The notes below the pieces were generated by a model that made no database searches, was not told where the DNA came from, and saw nothing but the letters and a program-made list of their open reading frames with translations. DNA of 64,000 bases. It comes from Pandoraea aquatica. Its GTDB lineage: Bacteria; Pseudomonadota; Gammaproteobacteria; Burkholderiales; Burkholderiaceae. The position numbers and the translations under genes are program-made. Shown here piece by piece: positions 9,008 to 18,723 of this stretch (position 1 is the stretch's first letter; every line of letters starts with the position of its first letter). The stretch spans positions 112,888-176,887 of the forward strand of contig NZ_CABPSN010000011.1 in the NCBI RefSeq assembly GCF_902459565.1, in the 5' to 3' direction.

Positions 9008-10326
9008 AACTCGATATTCGCAAACTCGATTCGTCCGCTGAAGGATTCGCTGCGCAGTTGCGCGACGTTCTGGCGTTCGAAGCGAGCGAAGACGCCGCCA
9101 TCGACCGTGCGGCCGCCGAAATTCTCGCCGACGTGAAAGCGCGTGGCGATGCTGCCGTCATCGAATACACCAACAAGTTCGACCGTCTCAGCGCAGCCGA
9201 CATGGGCGCGCTGGAGCTGCCCGCCGATGTGCTGGCAGCGGCGCTCGAAGGGCTTGAGCCGAAGCGTCGCGCTGCTCTCGAAGCGGCGGCGGCGCGTGTG
9301 CGTGCGTATCACGAGAAGCAGCGCATCGAATGCGGCAGTCATAGCTGGCAATACACCGAGTCGGACGGCACGGTGCTCGGCCAGAAGGTGACGCCGCTCG
9401 ATCGCGTCGGCATCTACGTGCCGGGCGGCAAGGCGGCGTATCCGTCGTCGGTGCTGATGAATGCGATTCCGGCGCGTGTGGCCGGCGTCAAGGAAATCGT
9501 CATGGTGGTGCCCACGCCGGACGGCGTGCAGAACCCGCTGGTGCTGGCCGCAGCGCATATCGCCGGTGTGGACCGTGTGTTCACCATCGGTGGCGCACAG
9601 GCGGTCGGTGCGCTGGCGTATGGCACCGAGACGGTGCCGGCTGTCGACAAGATCGTTGGCCCGGGCAATGCCTTCGTGGCGGCGGCCAAGCGTCGCGTGT
9701 TCGGCACGGTCGGTATCGACATGATCGCTGGTCCGTCGGAAATCCTCGTGATCTGCGACGGTTCGACCGATCCCGACTGGGTGGCGATGGACCTGTTCTC
9801 GCAGGCCGAGCACGACGAACTCGCCCAATCCATCCTCCTGTGTCCGGACGCCGAGTACATCGCGCGCGTGTACGCCTCGCTGGAGCGTCAGATCGACGAG
9901 ATGCCGCGTCGTGAGGTGATCGCCGCTTCCCTGCAAGGCCGTGGCGCGCTGATCAAGGTGCGCGATATGGCGGAAGCGTGCGAGATCGCCAACGTGATCG
10001 CGCCCGAGCACCTGGAAATCTCGGCCGAGACGCCGCAGCAGTGGGGCGACAAGATCCGCCACGCCGGTGCGATCTTCCTCGGCAAGTTCACGAGCGAAAG
10101 CTTGGGCGACTACTGCGCCGGGCCGAACCACGTGCTGCCGACCTCGCGCACCGCGCGTTTCTCGTCGCCGCTGGGTGTGTACGACTTCATCAAGCGTTCG
10201 AGCCTCATCGAAGTGAGCGAGGGCGGTGCCCGCATGCTCGGCGAGATTGCGGCCGAACTGGCATACGGCGAAGGCCTGCAAGCGCACGCGCGCAGCGCCG
10301 AATACCGTTTGCACCACGAGTCCTGA
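9004..10326 (+). CDS. hisD: HisD, histidinol dehydrogenase
   Basis: Last two oxidations of histidine synthesis, L-histidinol to L-histidine, NAD- and zinc-dependent. The 440-residue length is standard. Visible motifs are [17 protein letters not shown], the [12 protein letters not shown] nucleotide region, the zinc-ligand block [11 protein letters not shown], and the C-terminal [11 protein letters not shown] block. The start overlaps hisG by 4 bases. Confidence 0.95.
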   Translation: MKLDIRKLDSSAEGFAAQLRDVLAFEASEDAAIDRAAAEILADVKARGDAAVIEYTNKFDRLSAADMGALELPADVLAAALEGLEPKRRAALEAAAARVRAYHEKQRIECGSHSWQYTESDGTVLGQKVTPLDRVGIYVPGGKAAYPSSVLMNAIPARVAGVKEIVMVVPTPDGVQNPLVLAAAHIAGVDRVFTIGGAQAVGALAYGTETVPAVDKIVGPGNAFVAAAKRRVFGTVGIDMIAGPSEILVICDGSTDPDWVAMDLFSQAEHDELAQSILLCPDAEYIARVYASLERQIDEMPRREVIAASLQGRGALIKVRDMAEACEIANVIAPEHLEISAETPQQWGDKIRHAGAIFLGKFTSESLGDYCAGPNHVLPTSRTARFSSPLGVYDFIKRSSLIEVSEGGARMLGEIAAELAYGEGLQAHARSAEYRLHHES

Positions 10327-10327
10327 C

Positions 10328-10903
10328 ATGCGCGACGACGCCCTGCGGCCCGCGTATTGTCCTTCGACGCCGGCCACTGCCCGGCGTCGGACCCGCGCAA
10401 ACGCTTTTCCCAAGTTTCCTAAACTGGTTTCGCTGCCAGCCCGCTTCGCGCGGGCTGCGCTGCGTTCTGTCGTCAAGACGGTTGCGCTGTTCGGCATCGC
10501 CATGACGGCGGCCACGGCCGCGCACGCCGCCGGCAGCTATTGCCAGCACGCGAAATTCGAAGGCACGTCCGTCGAGAAGATGACGGTGTGCGTGCGACGT
10601 CAGGCGTTCGATAACGACGTATATGTGCTGCGTCTGGACGGCAAGACCGCCCTGCGCGGCACCGACGAGGAAGTGGCGCACGGCGTGTTCGGCCGTGTCG
10701 GCAATCGGCTCGTCGCCATGCGTTGCGAGGCCGAGGAGTCGCCCGCGCGCGTGAGCCCGGCTGTGGCGCAGGCGTTGTCGTGGCAGACGGGCGTGCGCGT
10801 GCAGCGCATTACCGACGCCCTCGGCAACGTGGAGACCGGCCGCCGCTGCACCGTCAAGATCGACGGCGCGGACGCCGGTTTGCTGACGTTCGCGTTTAAC
10901 TGA
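10328..10903 (+). CDS. Hypothetical exported protein between hisD and hisC
   Basis: I do not recognise this 191-residue protein. It begins one base after the hisD stop. The first 45 residues are basic, followed by a hydrophobic stretch (SVVKTVALFGIAMTAATAAHA) that looks like a signal peptide with cleavage after AHA. The mature part is about 125 residues and has four cysteines (YCQHAK, VCVRRQ, MRCEAE, RCTVKI), suggesting two disulfides in the periplasm. The true start may be an internal codon nearer the hydrophobic stretch, since the 45-residue leader is unusually long. A role in histidine synthesis is unlikely; it probably shares the transcript only. Confidence 0.7.
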   Translation: MRDDALRPAYCPSTPATARRRTRANAFPKFPKLVSLPARFARAALRSVVKTVALFGIAMTAATAAHAAGSYCQHAKFEGTSVEKMTVCVRRQAFDNDVYVLRLDGKTALRGTDEEVAHGVFGRVGNRLVAMRCEAEESPARVSPAVAQALSWQTGVRVQRITDALGNVETGRRCTVKIDGADAGLLTFAFN

Positions 10904-10951
10904 GCCGCCGCTTCCGTCCCTAACCCCCACCCCCATCGCCTCCGATTCGCC

Positions 10952-12016
10952 ATGTCCGTCGACCAAGTGATTCGCCCCGATGTGCTCGCCATGAGCACCT
11001 ATCCTGTGCCCGATGCCAGCGGTTTCCTGAAGCTCGACGCGATGGAGAACCCCTACGGCCTGCCCGATGCGCTGCGCACCGCGCTGGCGCAGCATCTGGC
11101 GGACGTGGCGCTCAATCGCTATCCGGCACCGCGTCCGCAGGCGCTGCTTGAGAAGCTCTCGCGCACGATGGGTGTACCGGCGGGTGCGAAGCTGCTGCTC
11201 GGCAACGGCTCGGACGAAATCATCAGCATGATCGCGATGGCGACGGCGCGCCCGGGCGCGGCGGTCATCGCACCGATGCCGGGGTTCGTGATGTACGAGA
11301 TCTCGTCGCGGTTCGCGGGTGTCGAGTTTGTCGGCGTGCCGCTCACGGCCGACTTCTCGCTCGATATGCCCGCGATGCTGAACGCGATTGCGGCGCATCC
11401 GGGCGCGGTGGTCTATCTGGCGTATCCGAACAACCCGACCGGCAATCTGTTTGCCGACGAGGACATTGAGACGCTGGTGCGCGCGGCAGGCAACGGGCTG
11501 GTGGTGATCGACGAGGCGTACCAGCCGTTCGCGGGCAAGACGTGGATGCCGCGTCTGCCAGAATTCCCCAACCTGCTGGTCATGCGCACCGTCTCCAAGC
11601 TCGGACTGGCGGGGATCCGCCTGGGTTACGTGGCGGGTCGCGCCGAGTGGCTGGATCAGCTCGACAAGGTGCGTCCGCCCTACAACGTGAACGTGCTGAC
11701 GCAGGCGTGCGCGGAATTCATGCTCGATCACCTCGATGTGCTCGACGCGCAGGCCGCCGAGTTGCGCGCGGAGCGCACCCGGCTGGCGGCCGCAGTGGCG
11801 GCGCTTCCCGGGGTGACGGTGTTCGCGAGCGACGCCAATTTCCTGCTCGTTCGCGTACCGGATGCCGACAAAACCCACACCGGCCTGCTCGCGCACAAGG
11901 TGTTGATCAAAAACGTGGGTAAAATGCACGTATTGCTGGCCAATTGCCTCAGATTGACGGTCGGCACCCCCACGGAGAATGCCGCAATGGTCAAGGCTTT
12001 GGCGGCATCACTCTAA
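10952..12016 (+). CDS. hisC: HisC, histidinol-phosphate aminotransferase
   Basis: PLP-dependent aminotransferase converting imidazole-acetol phosphate to L-histidinol phosphate. The 354-residue fold type I protein shows AYPNNPTGN, the Asp/Tyr pair [10 protein letters not shown] and the Schiff-base lysine in [14 protein letters not shown] (about residue 216). It starts after a 48-base gap from the exported protein; hisB follows after 27 bases. Confidence 0.93.
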   Translation: MSVDQVIRPDVLAMSTYPVPDASGFLKLDAMENPYGLPDALRTALAQHLADVALNRYPAPRPQALLEKLSRTMGVPAGAKLLLGNGSDEIISMIAMATARPGAAVIAPMPGFVMYEISSRFAGVEFVGVPLTADFSLDMPAMLNAIAAHPGAVVYLAYPNNPTGNLFADEDIETLVRAAGNGLVVIDEAYQPFAGKTWMPRLPEFPNLLVMRTVSKLGLAGIRLGYVAGRAEWLDQLDKVRPPYNVNVLTQACAEFMLDHLDVLDAQAAELRAERTRLAAAVAALPGVTVFASDANFLLVRVPDADKTHTGLLAHKVLIKNVGKMHVLLANCLRLTVGTPTENAAMVKALAASL

Positions 12017-12043
12017 CAAGCTATACGACGAGAACTCACCATC

Positions 12044-12631
12044 ATGCGCATTGCGGAAGTCGTTCGCGATACCAGCGAAACGCAAATACGCGTCAAGATC
12101 GACCTGGACGGCACCGGCCGGAAGACGCTCGATACCGGCGTGCCGTTTCTGGACCACATGCTCGACCAGATCGCGCGCCACGGCCTCATCGACATGGATG
12201 TCGAAGCCAAGGGCGATACCTACATCGACGATCACCACACGGTGGAAGACGTCGGCATCACGCTGGGTATGGCGGTCGCCAAGGCCATCGGCGACAAGAA
12301 AGGCATCGTGCGTTACGGCCATAGCTATGTGCCGCTCGACGAAGCGCTTTCGCGGGTGGTGATCGACTTCTCGGGTCGTCCCGGTCTCGAATTCCATGTG
12401 CCTTTCACGCGTGCTCGCGTGGGCAACTTCGACGTCGACCTGCTCATCGAATTTTTCCGTGGCTTCGTGAATCACGCGGGCGTCACGCTCCATATCGACA
12501 ACCTGCGCGGTATCAACGCCCACCACCAGTGCGAAACGGTGTTCAAGGCGTTCGGTCGTGCGCTGCGCATGGCGGTCGAGATCGATCCGCGTGCGGCGGG
12601 TGTCGTGCCGTCCACGAAGGGAAGCCTCTGA
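12044..12631 (+). CDS. hisB: HisB, imidazoleglycerol-phosphate dehydratase
   Basis: Dehydrates imidazoleglycerol phosphate. The two metal-binding repeats are visible: [20 protein letters not shown] with DDHHTVED, and later [16 protein letters not shown]. At 195 residues it is the stand-alone dehydratase and has no fused histidinol-phosphatase domain, so the phosphatase must be encoded elsewhere. Confidence 0.95.
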   Translation: MRIAEVVRDTSETQIRVKIDLDGTGRKTLDTGVPFLDHMLDQIARHGLIDMDVEAKGDTYIDDHHTVEDVGITLGMAVAKAIGDKKGIVRYGHSYVPLDEALSRVVIDFSGRPGLEFHVPFTRARVGNFDVDLLIEFFRGFVNHAGVTLHIDNLRGINAHHQCETVFKAFGRALRMAVEIDPRAAGVVPSTKGSL

Positions 12632-12655
12632 CATTGACGGGTCTGTAGCGCTCGT

Positions 12656-12710
12656 GACACCGGTCTGACCGGTGTCGCCAGCCGGATAGCCCGCCGGACG
12701 CGAGTCCGGC
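12656..12710. repeat. Two perfect hairpins between hisB and the MarC gene
   Basis: The first is a 9-bp stem (GACACCGGT / ACCGGTGTC, 12656-12676) with a 3-base loop. The second is a 7-bp stem (GCCGGAC / GTCCGGC, 12693-12710) closed by a GCGA tetraloop. No T tract follows, so neither is an ordinary intrinsic terminator. They could stabilise or partition the his mRNA. Confidence 0.6.
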
Positions 12711-12761
12711 GCCCCTGCGAAGATTCATCGACCGGCCGGACGCCGGCGCCGTGTGCCCCTT

Positions 12762-13388
12762 ATGACGCTCGACGCCTTCAAGTTCTTCATCTCGTTGCTG
12801 GCCCTGATCAATCCGCTCGGGGCGATTCCGCTGTTCATCAGCCTGACGTCCACGCAGACACGGGAAGAGAAGCGCCACACGATCAACGTCGCGGCGATTG
12901 CCGTGGCGCTCGTGGTGGCAGGGTCGGGACTGTTCGGCGAGGCGATCATCCGCTTCTTCGGCATCTCGATTGCGTCGCTGGAAGTCGGTGGCGGCGTGAT
13001 CATGCTGCTTATGGCGGTGAACATGATCAACGCGCAGACCGGGAACACGCGGGCGACGGCGGAAGAGCGTCACGAAGCGGAGGAGCGGCCGAACATCGCC
13101 GTGGTGCCGCTGGCGATTCCGCTGCTCACCGGGCCGGGGACGATCAGTACCGTGATCATCTATTCCGGCCGTGCGCACGGCTGGGCGCAGATTCTGGCGC
13201 TCATGGCGATCGGCGTGGGGGTGGGTGCGGTGTGTTGGGTGGCGTTGCGCAGTGCCGGTCGCATCGAAGGCTGGCTCGGGCGCACGGGCATCAACATCGG
13301 CACGCGCCTGATGGGGTTGATCCTCTCGGCGCTGGCCGTGGAATTCATTATCGATGGTTTGAAAATACTGCTGCCGGGTTTGAGATGA
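12762..13388 (+). CDS. MarC-family integral membrane protein
   Basis: A 208-residue membrane protein with about six helices and the MarC-family opening [20 protein letters not shown]. It also has the repeat-like [19 protein letters not shown] segment. MarC proteins have no settled function; the family was once linked to multiple antibiotic resistance, which was later disputed. The ATG at 12762 gives the usual family start; a GTG three codons upstream is possible. It overlaps hisH by 4 bases and so travels with the his operon. Confidence 0.87.
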   Translation: MTLDAFKFFISLLALINPLGAIPLFISLTSTQTREEKRHTINVAAIAVALVVAGSGLFGEAIIRFFGISIASLEVGGGVIMLLMAVNMINAQTGNTRATAEERHEAEERPNIAVVPLAIPLLTGPGTISTVIIYSGRAHGWAQILALMAIGVGVGAVCWVALRSAGRIEGWLGRTGINIGTRLMGLILSALAVEFIIDGLKILLPGLR

Positions 13389-14026
13389 ATAAGATTGCGA
13401 TTGTCGACTACGGAATGGGCAACCTGCGCTCGGTCTATCAGGCGCTGCGTGCCGCAGCCCCGGAGGCCGACGTGAGCATCAGCAGCGACGCCGCCGAGAT
13501 TCGCGCCGCCGACCGCGTGGTGCTGCCGGGGCAGGGCGCGATGCGCGACTGCATGGGCTGCCTGAACGAGTCGGGCCTGCGCGAGGCCGTCGTCGAAGCC
13601 GCCGCCACCAAGCCGATGTTTGGCGTGTGCGTGGGTGAGCAGATGCTGTTCGATATGTCGGACGAAGGCAACACCCCTGCGCTGGGTCTGCTGCCGGGCC
13701 GCGTGGTGCGCTTCGATCTCGAAGGTCAGGTGCAGGACGACGGTTCGCGCTTCAAGGTGCCGCAGATGGGCTGGAACCGCGTGCGTCAGACGCAGGGCGC
13801 TCACCCGATCTGGGCCGGCGTGCCCGACGACAGCTATTTTTACTTCGTGCACAGCTACTACGTTGTGCCCGCAAAGCCCGAACTGACGGCCGGCGAGACG
13901 GTCTACGGTGTGCCCTTTACCTGTGCAGTGGCCCAAGATAATATCTTCGCCACTCAGTTTCACCCGGAAAAGAGCGCCCAGGCGGGCCTTGCGCTTTACC
14001 GCAATTTTGCACAGTGGAAGCCCTGA
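13385..14026 (+). CDS. hisH: HisH, glutaminase subunit of imidazole glycerol phosphate synthase
   Basis: Class I glutamine amidotransferase that supplies ammonia to HisF. The nucleophile Cys is near residue 82 ([10 protein letters not shown]) and the His/Glu pair near 193/195 (TQFHPEKS). The N-terminal [15 protein letters not shown] is diagnostic. Its 213 residues match the family. The start is fixed by the ATGA overlap with the MarC gene. A 191-base gap before hisA contains a TATACT at 14089 that might be an internal -10 box, but no matching -35. Confidence 0.95.
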   Translation: MNKIAIVDYGMGNLRSVYQALRAAAPEADVSISSDAAEIRAADRVVLPGQGAMRDCMGCLNESGLREAVVEAAATKPMFGVCVGEQMLFDMSDEGNTPALGLLPGRVVRFDLEGQVQDDGSRFKVPQMGWNRVRQTQGAHPIWAGVPDDSYFYFVHSYYVVPAKPELTAGETVYGVPFTCAVAQDNIFATQFHPEKSAQAGLALYRNFAQWKP

Positions 14027-14217
14027 TGAAGCCCCGTGCGACGCGCTGGACTCCGGTTTCCTTCCCGAGCGTGCTCTGCATCACGGCTTATACTGTGTCA
14101 TGTTGATGAACCCGATCCCGACGCGCCGAAGTCCGGCAAGACCGGGGTCGGTTTTATGTTGTCTGCGTAACTTGCGCATTCCTTTTACTTCCCACTAGCG
14201 ACGTTTCACGATTGCCT

Positions 14218-14967
14218 ATGCTGCTCATCCCGGCCATCGACCTTAAAGACGGTCAATGTGTTCGCCTTAAACAAGGCGACATGGATCAAGCCACCGTATT
14301 CTCGGAGGACCCCGCCGCCATGGCTCGACATTGGGTCGAGCAAGGTGCGCGCCGCCTCCATCTGGTGGACTTGAACGGTGCATTTGCTGGCAAGCCGCGT
14401 AACGAAGCGGCCATCCACGCCATCATCGAGGAAGTCGGCACCGACATTCCCGTGCAACTGGGCGGCGGCATTCGCGACCTGGGCACCATCGAGCGCTTTC
14501 TCGACGCCGGTCTGTCGTACGTCATCATCGGTACGGCGGCGGTGAAGAACCCCGGTTTCCTGCGTGATGCCTGCAGCGCGTTCGGCGGCCACATCATCGT
14601 CGGCCTCGACGCCAAGGACGGCAAAGTCGCCACCGACGGCTGGAGCAAGCTCACCGGCCACGAAGTCGTGGATCTGGCGCGCAAGTTCGAGGACTACGGC
14701 GTCGAATCGATCATCTACACCGATATCGGCCGCGACGGCATGCTTCAGGGCATCAACATCGAAGCGACGGTGCGCCTGGCGCAGGCCGTGACCGTGCCGG
14801 TGATCGCCAGCGGCGGCCTGTCGAATCTGGACGACATCGATGCGCTGTGCAAGGTCGAGAACGAGGGCGTCGAAGGCGTCATCTGCGGCCGAGCCATCTA
14901 CTCGGGCGATCTGAATTTCTCATCGGCACAAACGCGTGCCGACGAGCTTTCCGAAGGAGCGGCATAA
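14218..14967 (+). CDS. hisA: HisA, ProFAR isomerase
   Basis: Isomerises ProFAR to PRFAR on a (beta/alpha)8 barrel. The catalytic aspartates are seen in [18 protein letters not shown] (first strand) and [12 protein letters not shown] (fifth strand). The phosphate loops are QLGGGIRD and VIASGGLSN. The ATG at 14218 gives the standard MLLIPAIDL start; a TTG two codons upstream is unnecessary. The length is 249 residues. Confidence 0.95.
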   Translation: MLLIPAIDLKDGQCVRLKQGDMDQATVFSEDPAAMARHWVEQGARRLHLVDLNGAFAGKPRNEAAIHAIIEEVGTDIPVQLGGGIRDLGTIERFLDAGLSYVIIGTAAVKNPGFLRDACSAFGGHIIVGLDAKDGKVATDGWSKLTGHEVVDLARKFEDYGVESIIYTDIGRDGMLQGINIEATVRLAQAVTVPVIASGGLSNLDDIDALCKVENEGVEGVICGRAIYSGDLNFSSAQTRADELSEGAA

Positions 14968-15005
14968 GCGGGACTCCGGCTGCGGCCGTCTCGCGTGCCA
15001 ACATC

Positions 15006-15779
15006 ATGGCTCTCGCTAAACGCATCATCCCGTGTCTGGACGTGACGGCCGGCCGCGTGGTCAAGGGCGTCAACTTCGTCGAACTTCGCGACGCGGGCGA
15101 CCCCGTCGAGATTGCCCGCCGTTATGACGAGCAGGGCGCCGACGAACTGACGTTCCTCGACATCACCGCGACCTCCGACGGACGCGATCTCATTTTGCCG
15201 ATCATCGAAGCGGTGGCCGCGCAGGTCTTCATCCCCCTCACGGTGGGCGGCGGCGTGCGCGAAGTGGCAGACGTTCGCCGTCTGCTCAATGCCGGTGCAG
15301 ACAAGGTCAGCATGAACTCGTCGGCTGTCGCGAATCCGCAACTGGTCGCCGACGCGGCGGCCAAGTACGGCTCGCAGTGCATCGTCGTGGCGATCGACGC
15401 CAAGCGTGTCTCGGCCGACGGTGAAGCCCCGCGCTGGGAAGTCTTCACGCACGGCGGTCGCAAGAACACCGGCCTCGACGCGGTGGCCTGGGCCAAACAG
15501 ATCGAAGCGCTGGGCGCTGGCGAGATCCTGCTCACGAGCATGGACCGCGACGGCACCAAGAGCGGCTTCGACCTGGCGCTCACGCGCGCTGTGTCCGATG
15601 CCGTGAGCATTCCCGTGATCGCCTCGGGCGGCGTGGGTTCGCTGGCCGATCTCGCCAACGGCGTGACCGAAGGCCATGCAGATGCCGTGCTGGCCGCGAG
15701 CATCTTCCACTACGGCGAGCACACCGTCGGCGAAGCCAAGCGCTTCATGGCCGATAAGGGCATTTCCGTACGTCTGTAA
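15006..15779 (+). CDS. hisF: HisF, cyclase subunit of imidazole glycerol phosphate synthase
   Basis: Barrel subunit that cyclises PRFAR with ammonia from HisH to give imidazole glycerol phosphate and AICAR. The catalytic Asp11 is in [18 protein letters not shown] and the second Asp in [15 protein letters not shown]. The ATG at 15006 produces the conserved [10 protein letters not shown] start; the open frame continues upstream through hisA sequence. The length is 257 residues. Confidence 0.95.
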   Translation: MALAKRIIPCLDVTAGRVVKGVNFVELRDAGDPVEIARRYDEQGADELTFLDITATSDGRDLILPIIEAVAAQVFIPLTVGGGVREVADVRRLLNAGADKVSMNSSAVANPQLVADAAAKYGSQCIVVAIDAKRVSADGEAPRWEVFTHGGRKNTGLDAVAWAKQIEALGAGEILLTSMDRDGTKSGFDLALTRAVSDAVSIPVIASGGVGSLADLANGVTEGHADAVLAASIFHYGEHTVGEAKRFMADKGISVRL

Positions 15780-15805
15780 GGCCTCTGAACGGGACTCGAT
15801 GCATC

Positions 15806-16204
15806 ATGACGCAAGACTGGCTGGATAAAGTAAGTTGGGACGCACAGGGCCTCGTGCCCGTGATCGCGCAGGAAGTCGGCAGCAACGACGTACTGATGTT
15901 CGCCTGGATGAACCGCGAAGCGCTCGCGCGCACCGTGGAGATCGGCGAGGCTGTCTACTACTCGCGCTCGCGCAAGCGTCTGTGGCACAAGGGCGAGGAG
16001 TCGGGTCACGTGCAGAAGGTGCATGAGATCCGTCTCGATTGCGACGAAGACGTCGTGCTGCTCAAGGTGACGCAGAACGATGGCATCGCCTGCCACACGG
16101 GCCGTCATTCCTGCTTCTTCCAGAAGTTCGAGGGCAACGCCGCGGAAGGTCAGTGGACCACCGTCGAGCCGGTGCTCAAGGACCCGAACAAGATCTACAA
16201 GTGA
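15806..16204 (+). CDS. hisI: HisI, phosphoribosyl-AMP cyclohydrolase
   Basis: Opens the adenine ring of phosphoribosyl-AMP. The 132-residue protein has the metal/zinc motifs [30 protein letters not shown] and [10 protein letters not shown]. It is encoded separately from HisE rather than fused as in E. coli. hisE starts 5 bases downstream. Confidence 0.95.
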   Translation: MTQDWLDKVSWDAQGLVPVIAQEVGSNDVLMFAWMNREALARTVEIGEAVYYSRSRKRLWHKGEESGHVQKVHEIRLDCDEDVVLLKVTQNDGIACHTGRHSCFFQKFEGNAAEGQWTTVEPVLKDPNKIYK

Positions 16205-16209
16205 TTGCC

Positions 16210-16566
16210 ATGAACGATACGCTCGAGCGTGTTGCCGAAGTGATCGCGTCGCGTAAGGGCGGCGATCCCGACAAGTCGTACGTTGCCCGTCTGTTTCACA
16301 AGGGCGACGACGCCATCTGCAAGAAGATCGGCGAAGAAGCGACCGAAGTCGTGCTCGCGGCCAAGGACATTCGCATTGGCGGGGCGGACGATCTGCGTCA
16401 GAAGCTCGTCAACGAGACGGCCGATCTGTGGTTCCACTGCATGGTGCTGCTGGCTCACCACGACCTGAGCCCGAACGAAGTGCTTGCCGAACTGGCGCGT
16501 CGCGAGGGGCTCTCGGGCCTCGTCGAGAAGGCGCAGCGCGGCACGCGCGGCGAACACGCGGACTGA
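16210..16566 (+). CDS. hisE: HisE, phosphoribosyl-ATP pyrophosphatase
   Basis: Removes pyrophosphate from phosphoribosyl-ATP. The 118-residue all-helical MazG-like fold has the motif [15 protein letters not shown] and [15 protein letters not shown] used the ATG at 16210 because the [12 protein letters not shown] start is typical. It is the last his gene of the cluster. Confidence 0.94.
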   Translation: MNDTLERVAEVIASRKGGDPDKSYVARLFHKGDDAICKKIGEEATEVVLAAKDIRIGGADDLRQKLVNETADLWFHCMVLLAHHDLSPNEVLAELARREGLSGLVEKAQRGTRGEHAD

Positions 16567-16692
16567 CATCGGCGTCTGCCGCAGTCTCGCGGCAGCACCC
16601 CCCCAGCCCACTTTGCGCCCTGCACTCCATTTGTCCGACACTGCCGAGTCCACTGTCGAGTGATCACGCAGGCTCTCAAGAGGAGACGCTTC

Positions 16693-17106
16693 ATGAACGA
16701 TCCGCAACAATCCGGCGGCCCGGGCCATCCCTATACCGTCAACACGACGACGCTCGCAAATGCGCCGAGCGAAGAGCAGGAACGCGCGATGCGCAAGCTC
16801 ACGCACGTGCTCTACGCGCTGTATGCGCTGTTCTGGCTCACCGGCGGCGTGACCGCCATCGTGGCCATCATCATCAACTACATCAAGCGCGACGACGCGG
16901 CCGGCACGCTGTACGCGTCGCATTTCACCTGGCAAATCCGCACCTTCTGGTGGTCGGTGGTCTGGGCGGTGCTGGGTGTGGCGCTTGCCGTCGTGGTGGT
17001 CGGGTTCGCGATTCTCTGGGTGCTGGGCATCTGGACGCTGTACCGGATCGTCAAGGGCTGGCTGTATCTGAACGACAACAAACCCATGTACGCGGCGCGC
17101 GCCTGA
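16693..17106 (+). CDS. Conserved membrane protein, DUF4870-like
   Basis: A 137-residue protein with a hydrophilic N-terminal 35 residues and three membrane segments (YALYALFWLTGGVTAIVAII, WSVVWAVLGVALAVVVVG, FAILWVLGIWTLYRIVKGW). The pattern and length resemble the DUF4870 / YidH-like small membrane proteins found downstream of hisE in Burkholderiaceae. The function is unknown. The ATG at 16693 follows an AAGAGGAGA ribosome site, which decides it over an upstream ATG at 16660. Confidence 0.75.
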   Translation: MNDPQQSGGPGHPYTVNTTTLANAPSEEQERAMRKLTHVLYALYALFWLTGGVTAIVAIIINYIKRDDAAGTLYASHFTWQIRTFWWSVVWAVLGVALAVVVVGFAILWVLGIWTLYRIVKGWLYLNDNKPMYAARA

Positions 17107-17160
17107 GGCACGCAGGGCGGCGCTTCGATTCATCAGAGCATTCGAGAGGAAGACACAAGC

Positions 17161-17535
17161 ATGACGCACGACAACTGTATCTTCTGCAAAATCGTCGCTG
17201 GGCAGATCCCGAGCGCGCAGGTCTATAGCGACGACGACGTGGTGGTGTTCAAGGACATCAACCCGGCCGCCGATCTGCACCTGCTCATGGTCCCGCGCAA
17301 GCATATCGCCACGCTGCAAGACTGCCAGCCGGAAGATCAGGCGCTGCTCGGCAAGATGATGCTGCTCGCGCCGAAGCTGGCCCGCGAGCAGGGCTACGCG
17401 TTCGATGGCGACGCATCGAACATCGACGGCAACGGGTTTCGCGTGGTGATGAACACCGGGCCGGGCGGCGGGCAGGAGGTTTATCATCTTCACATGCACA
17501 TTCTGGCCGGACCGCGGCCGTGGAAGCGCATGTAA
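17161..17535 (+). CDS. hinT: HinT-like HIT-family nucleotide phosphoramidase
   Basis: A 124-residue HIT protein. The histidine-triad active site is VYHLHMHILAG near the C-terminus and the N-terminal CIFCKIVAGQIPS block is typical of HinT. The family hydrolyses AMP-linked phosphoramidates. An AGAGGAAG ribosome site precedes the ATG. The gene belongs to the his-tat synteny block of Burkholderiales. Confidence 0.9.
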   Translation: MTHDNCIFCKIVAGQIPSAQVYSDDDVVVFKDINPAADLHLLMVPRKHIATLQDCQPEDQALLGKMMLLAPKLAREQGYAFDGDASNIDGNGFRVVMNTGPGGGQEVYHLHMHILAGPRPWKRM

Positions 17536-17850
17536 GGGCAGCAGAGCTGCGCAAGCGTGGAATAACGCGACGAATTGCCGCGTTATGCGGATGGAACGTG
17601 CAACGCACCCGCATCGGGAAAGGTTTCACGAAACATTTATTTCTACCCGGCGCTGCGCCCGGTTACGATGCTGGACGGGACGCGCAATGTGCCACAATGG
17701 GGCACATGGTTGCGTACCATGAGTAAAGCGGATGAGTAACACGGGGCAAACATAGCGCACTGCGCCAAAGGCCGAGGAGGCCTGCGCAGTCAGGCTCGAT
17801 AAAACCTCGTCGCGACGCGGCAGAGGTAGGTAAACGCAAGGAGAGTGGTC
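17536..17850. other. Non-coding gap between hinT and tatA
   Basis: This 315-base gap holds a perfect 7-bp hairpin TAACGCG / CGCGTTA (17563-17585) that may end the hinT transcript, although it lacks a T tract, and a weak hairpin TGTGCC / GGCACA (17689-17706). I see no convincing promoter for tatA and no gene. Confidence 0.5.
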
Positions 17851-18093
17851 ATGGGTTCGTTGAGTATTTGGCACTGGCTGATCGTGCTGGTGATCGTGAT
17901 GATGGTTTTCGGCACCAAGAAGCTGCGCAACATGGGTAGCGATCTGGGCGGTGCAGTGAAGGGCTTCAAGGACGGCATGAAGGAAGGCGAAGCCTCCCCG
18001 GCCAAGGAAGACCCGGCGGCTGCCAAGGAACTGCGCGATTCGACCACCATCGACGTGCAGGCCAAGGACGCGAGCAATCACAAGCAAGGCTAA
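17851..18093 (+). CDS. tatA: TatA, Sec-independent protein translocase subunit
   Basis: Pore-forming subunit of the twin-arginine translocase. The 80-residue protein has one N-terminal membrane helix ([17 protein letters not shown]) followed by the amphipathic helix with [19 protein letters not shown] and a charged tail. The ATG at 17851 follows GCAAGGAGAG; a GTG two codons upstream is possible. tatB follows after 12 bases. Confidence 0.94.
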   Translation: MGSLSIWHWLIVLVIVMMVFGTKKLRNMGSDLGGAVKGFKDGMKEGEASPAKEDPAAAKELRDSTTIDVQAKDASNHKQG

Positions 18094-18105
18094 GTCGGCG
18101 TCGAC

Positions 18106-18648
18106 ATGATCGATCTCGGCCTTTCCAAACTGATGTTGATCGGCGTGGTTGCGCTGGTCGTGATCGGTCCCGAACGCCTGCCCAAAGTGGCACGCACGGC
18201 GGGCGCGCTGTTTGGTCGCGCCCAACGCTATATCAACGACGTGAAGGCCGAAGTGAGCCGCGAGATGGAACTCGACGAGCTGCGCAACATGCGCAACCAG
18301 TTCGAGGACGCGGCCCGCAGCGCGCAGAACACCGTTCAGAAGCAGTTGCATGAGCAGGAGGCGTCGCTCAACGACGCCTGGGCGAGTGCCACCGGCACGT
18401 CGACGAACGAGATCGCCGGAGGCGGCACCGATGCCGCGACCGGGTACTCCGACAGCTACCTGTCCGAACCGGTGGTGACGTCGAGCATCCGTGCGAAACC
18501 CAAGCGTCGCAACTGGCGCGTGCGCCGGGCCGCGACGCCCATGTGGTTCAAGCAGGCCAGCACGACGCGCACGCAGGTGCAGTCGGGTGCGGCGCGCGTG
18601 GCGCGTCACACGCCGGCCAAGCTGCGTCGGCCCATCAAGTTCTTCTGA
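18106..18648 (+). CDS. tatB: TatB, Tat translocase receptor subunit
   Basis: Forms the substrate receptor with TatC. The 180-residue protein starts MIDLGLSKLMLIGVVALVVI with the typical GPERLPK after the membrane helix. It then has an amphipathic helix and a long charged C-terminal region ending in a basic Arg/Lys-rich tail. Confidence 0.93.
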   Translation: MIDLGLSKLMLIGVVALVVIGPERLPKVARTAGALFGRAQRYINDVKAEVSREMELDELRNMRNQFEDAARSAQNTVQKQLHEQEASLNDAWASATGTSTNEIAGGGTDAATGYSDSYLSEPVVTSSIRAKPKRRNWRVRRAATPMWFKQASTTRTQVQSGAARVARHTPAKLRRPIKFF

Positions 18649-18723
18649 GGCCTTCCGAGGCATAATCGCGCCGAACTTCCCGCCATCAGGCACTGTGCTG
18701 GCTTCATTCCTGGATAAGTCGAC

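Noticed and set aside
17689..17706. Hairpin TGTGCC / GGCACA upstream of tatA as an operator
   Set aside because: The stem is only 6 bp with a 6-base loop and no second copy or promoter alignment was found.
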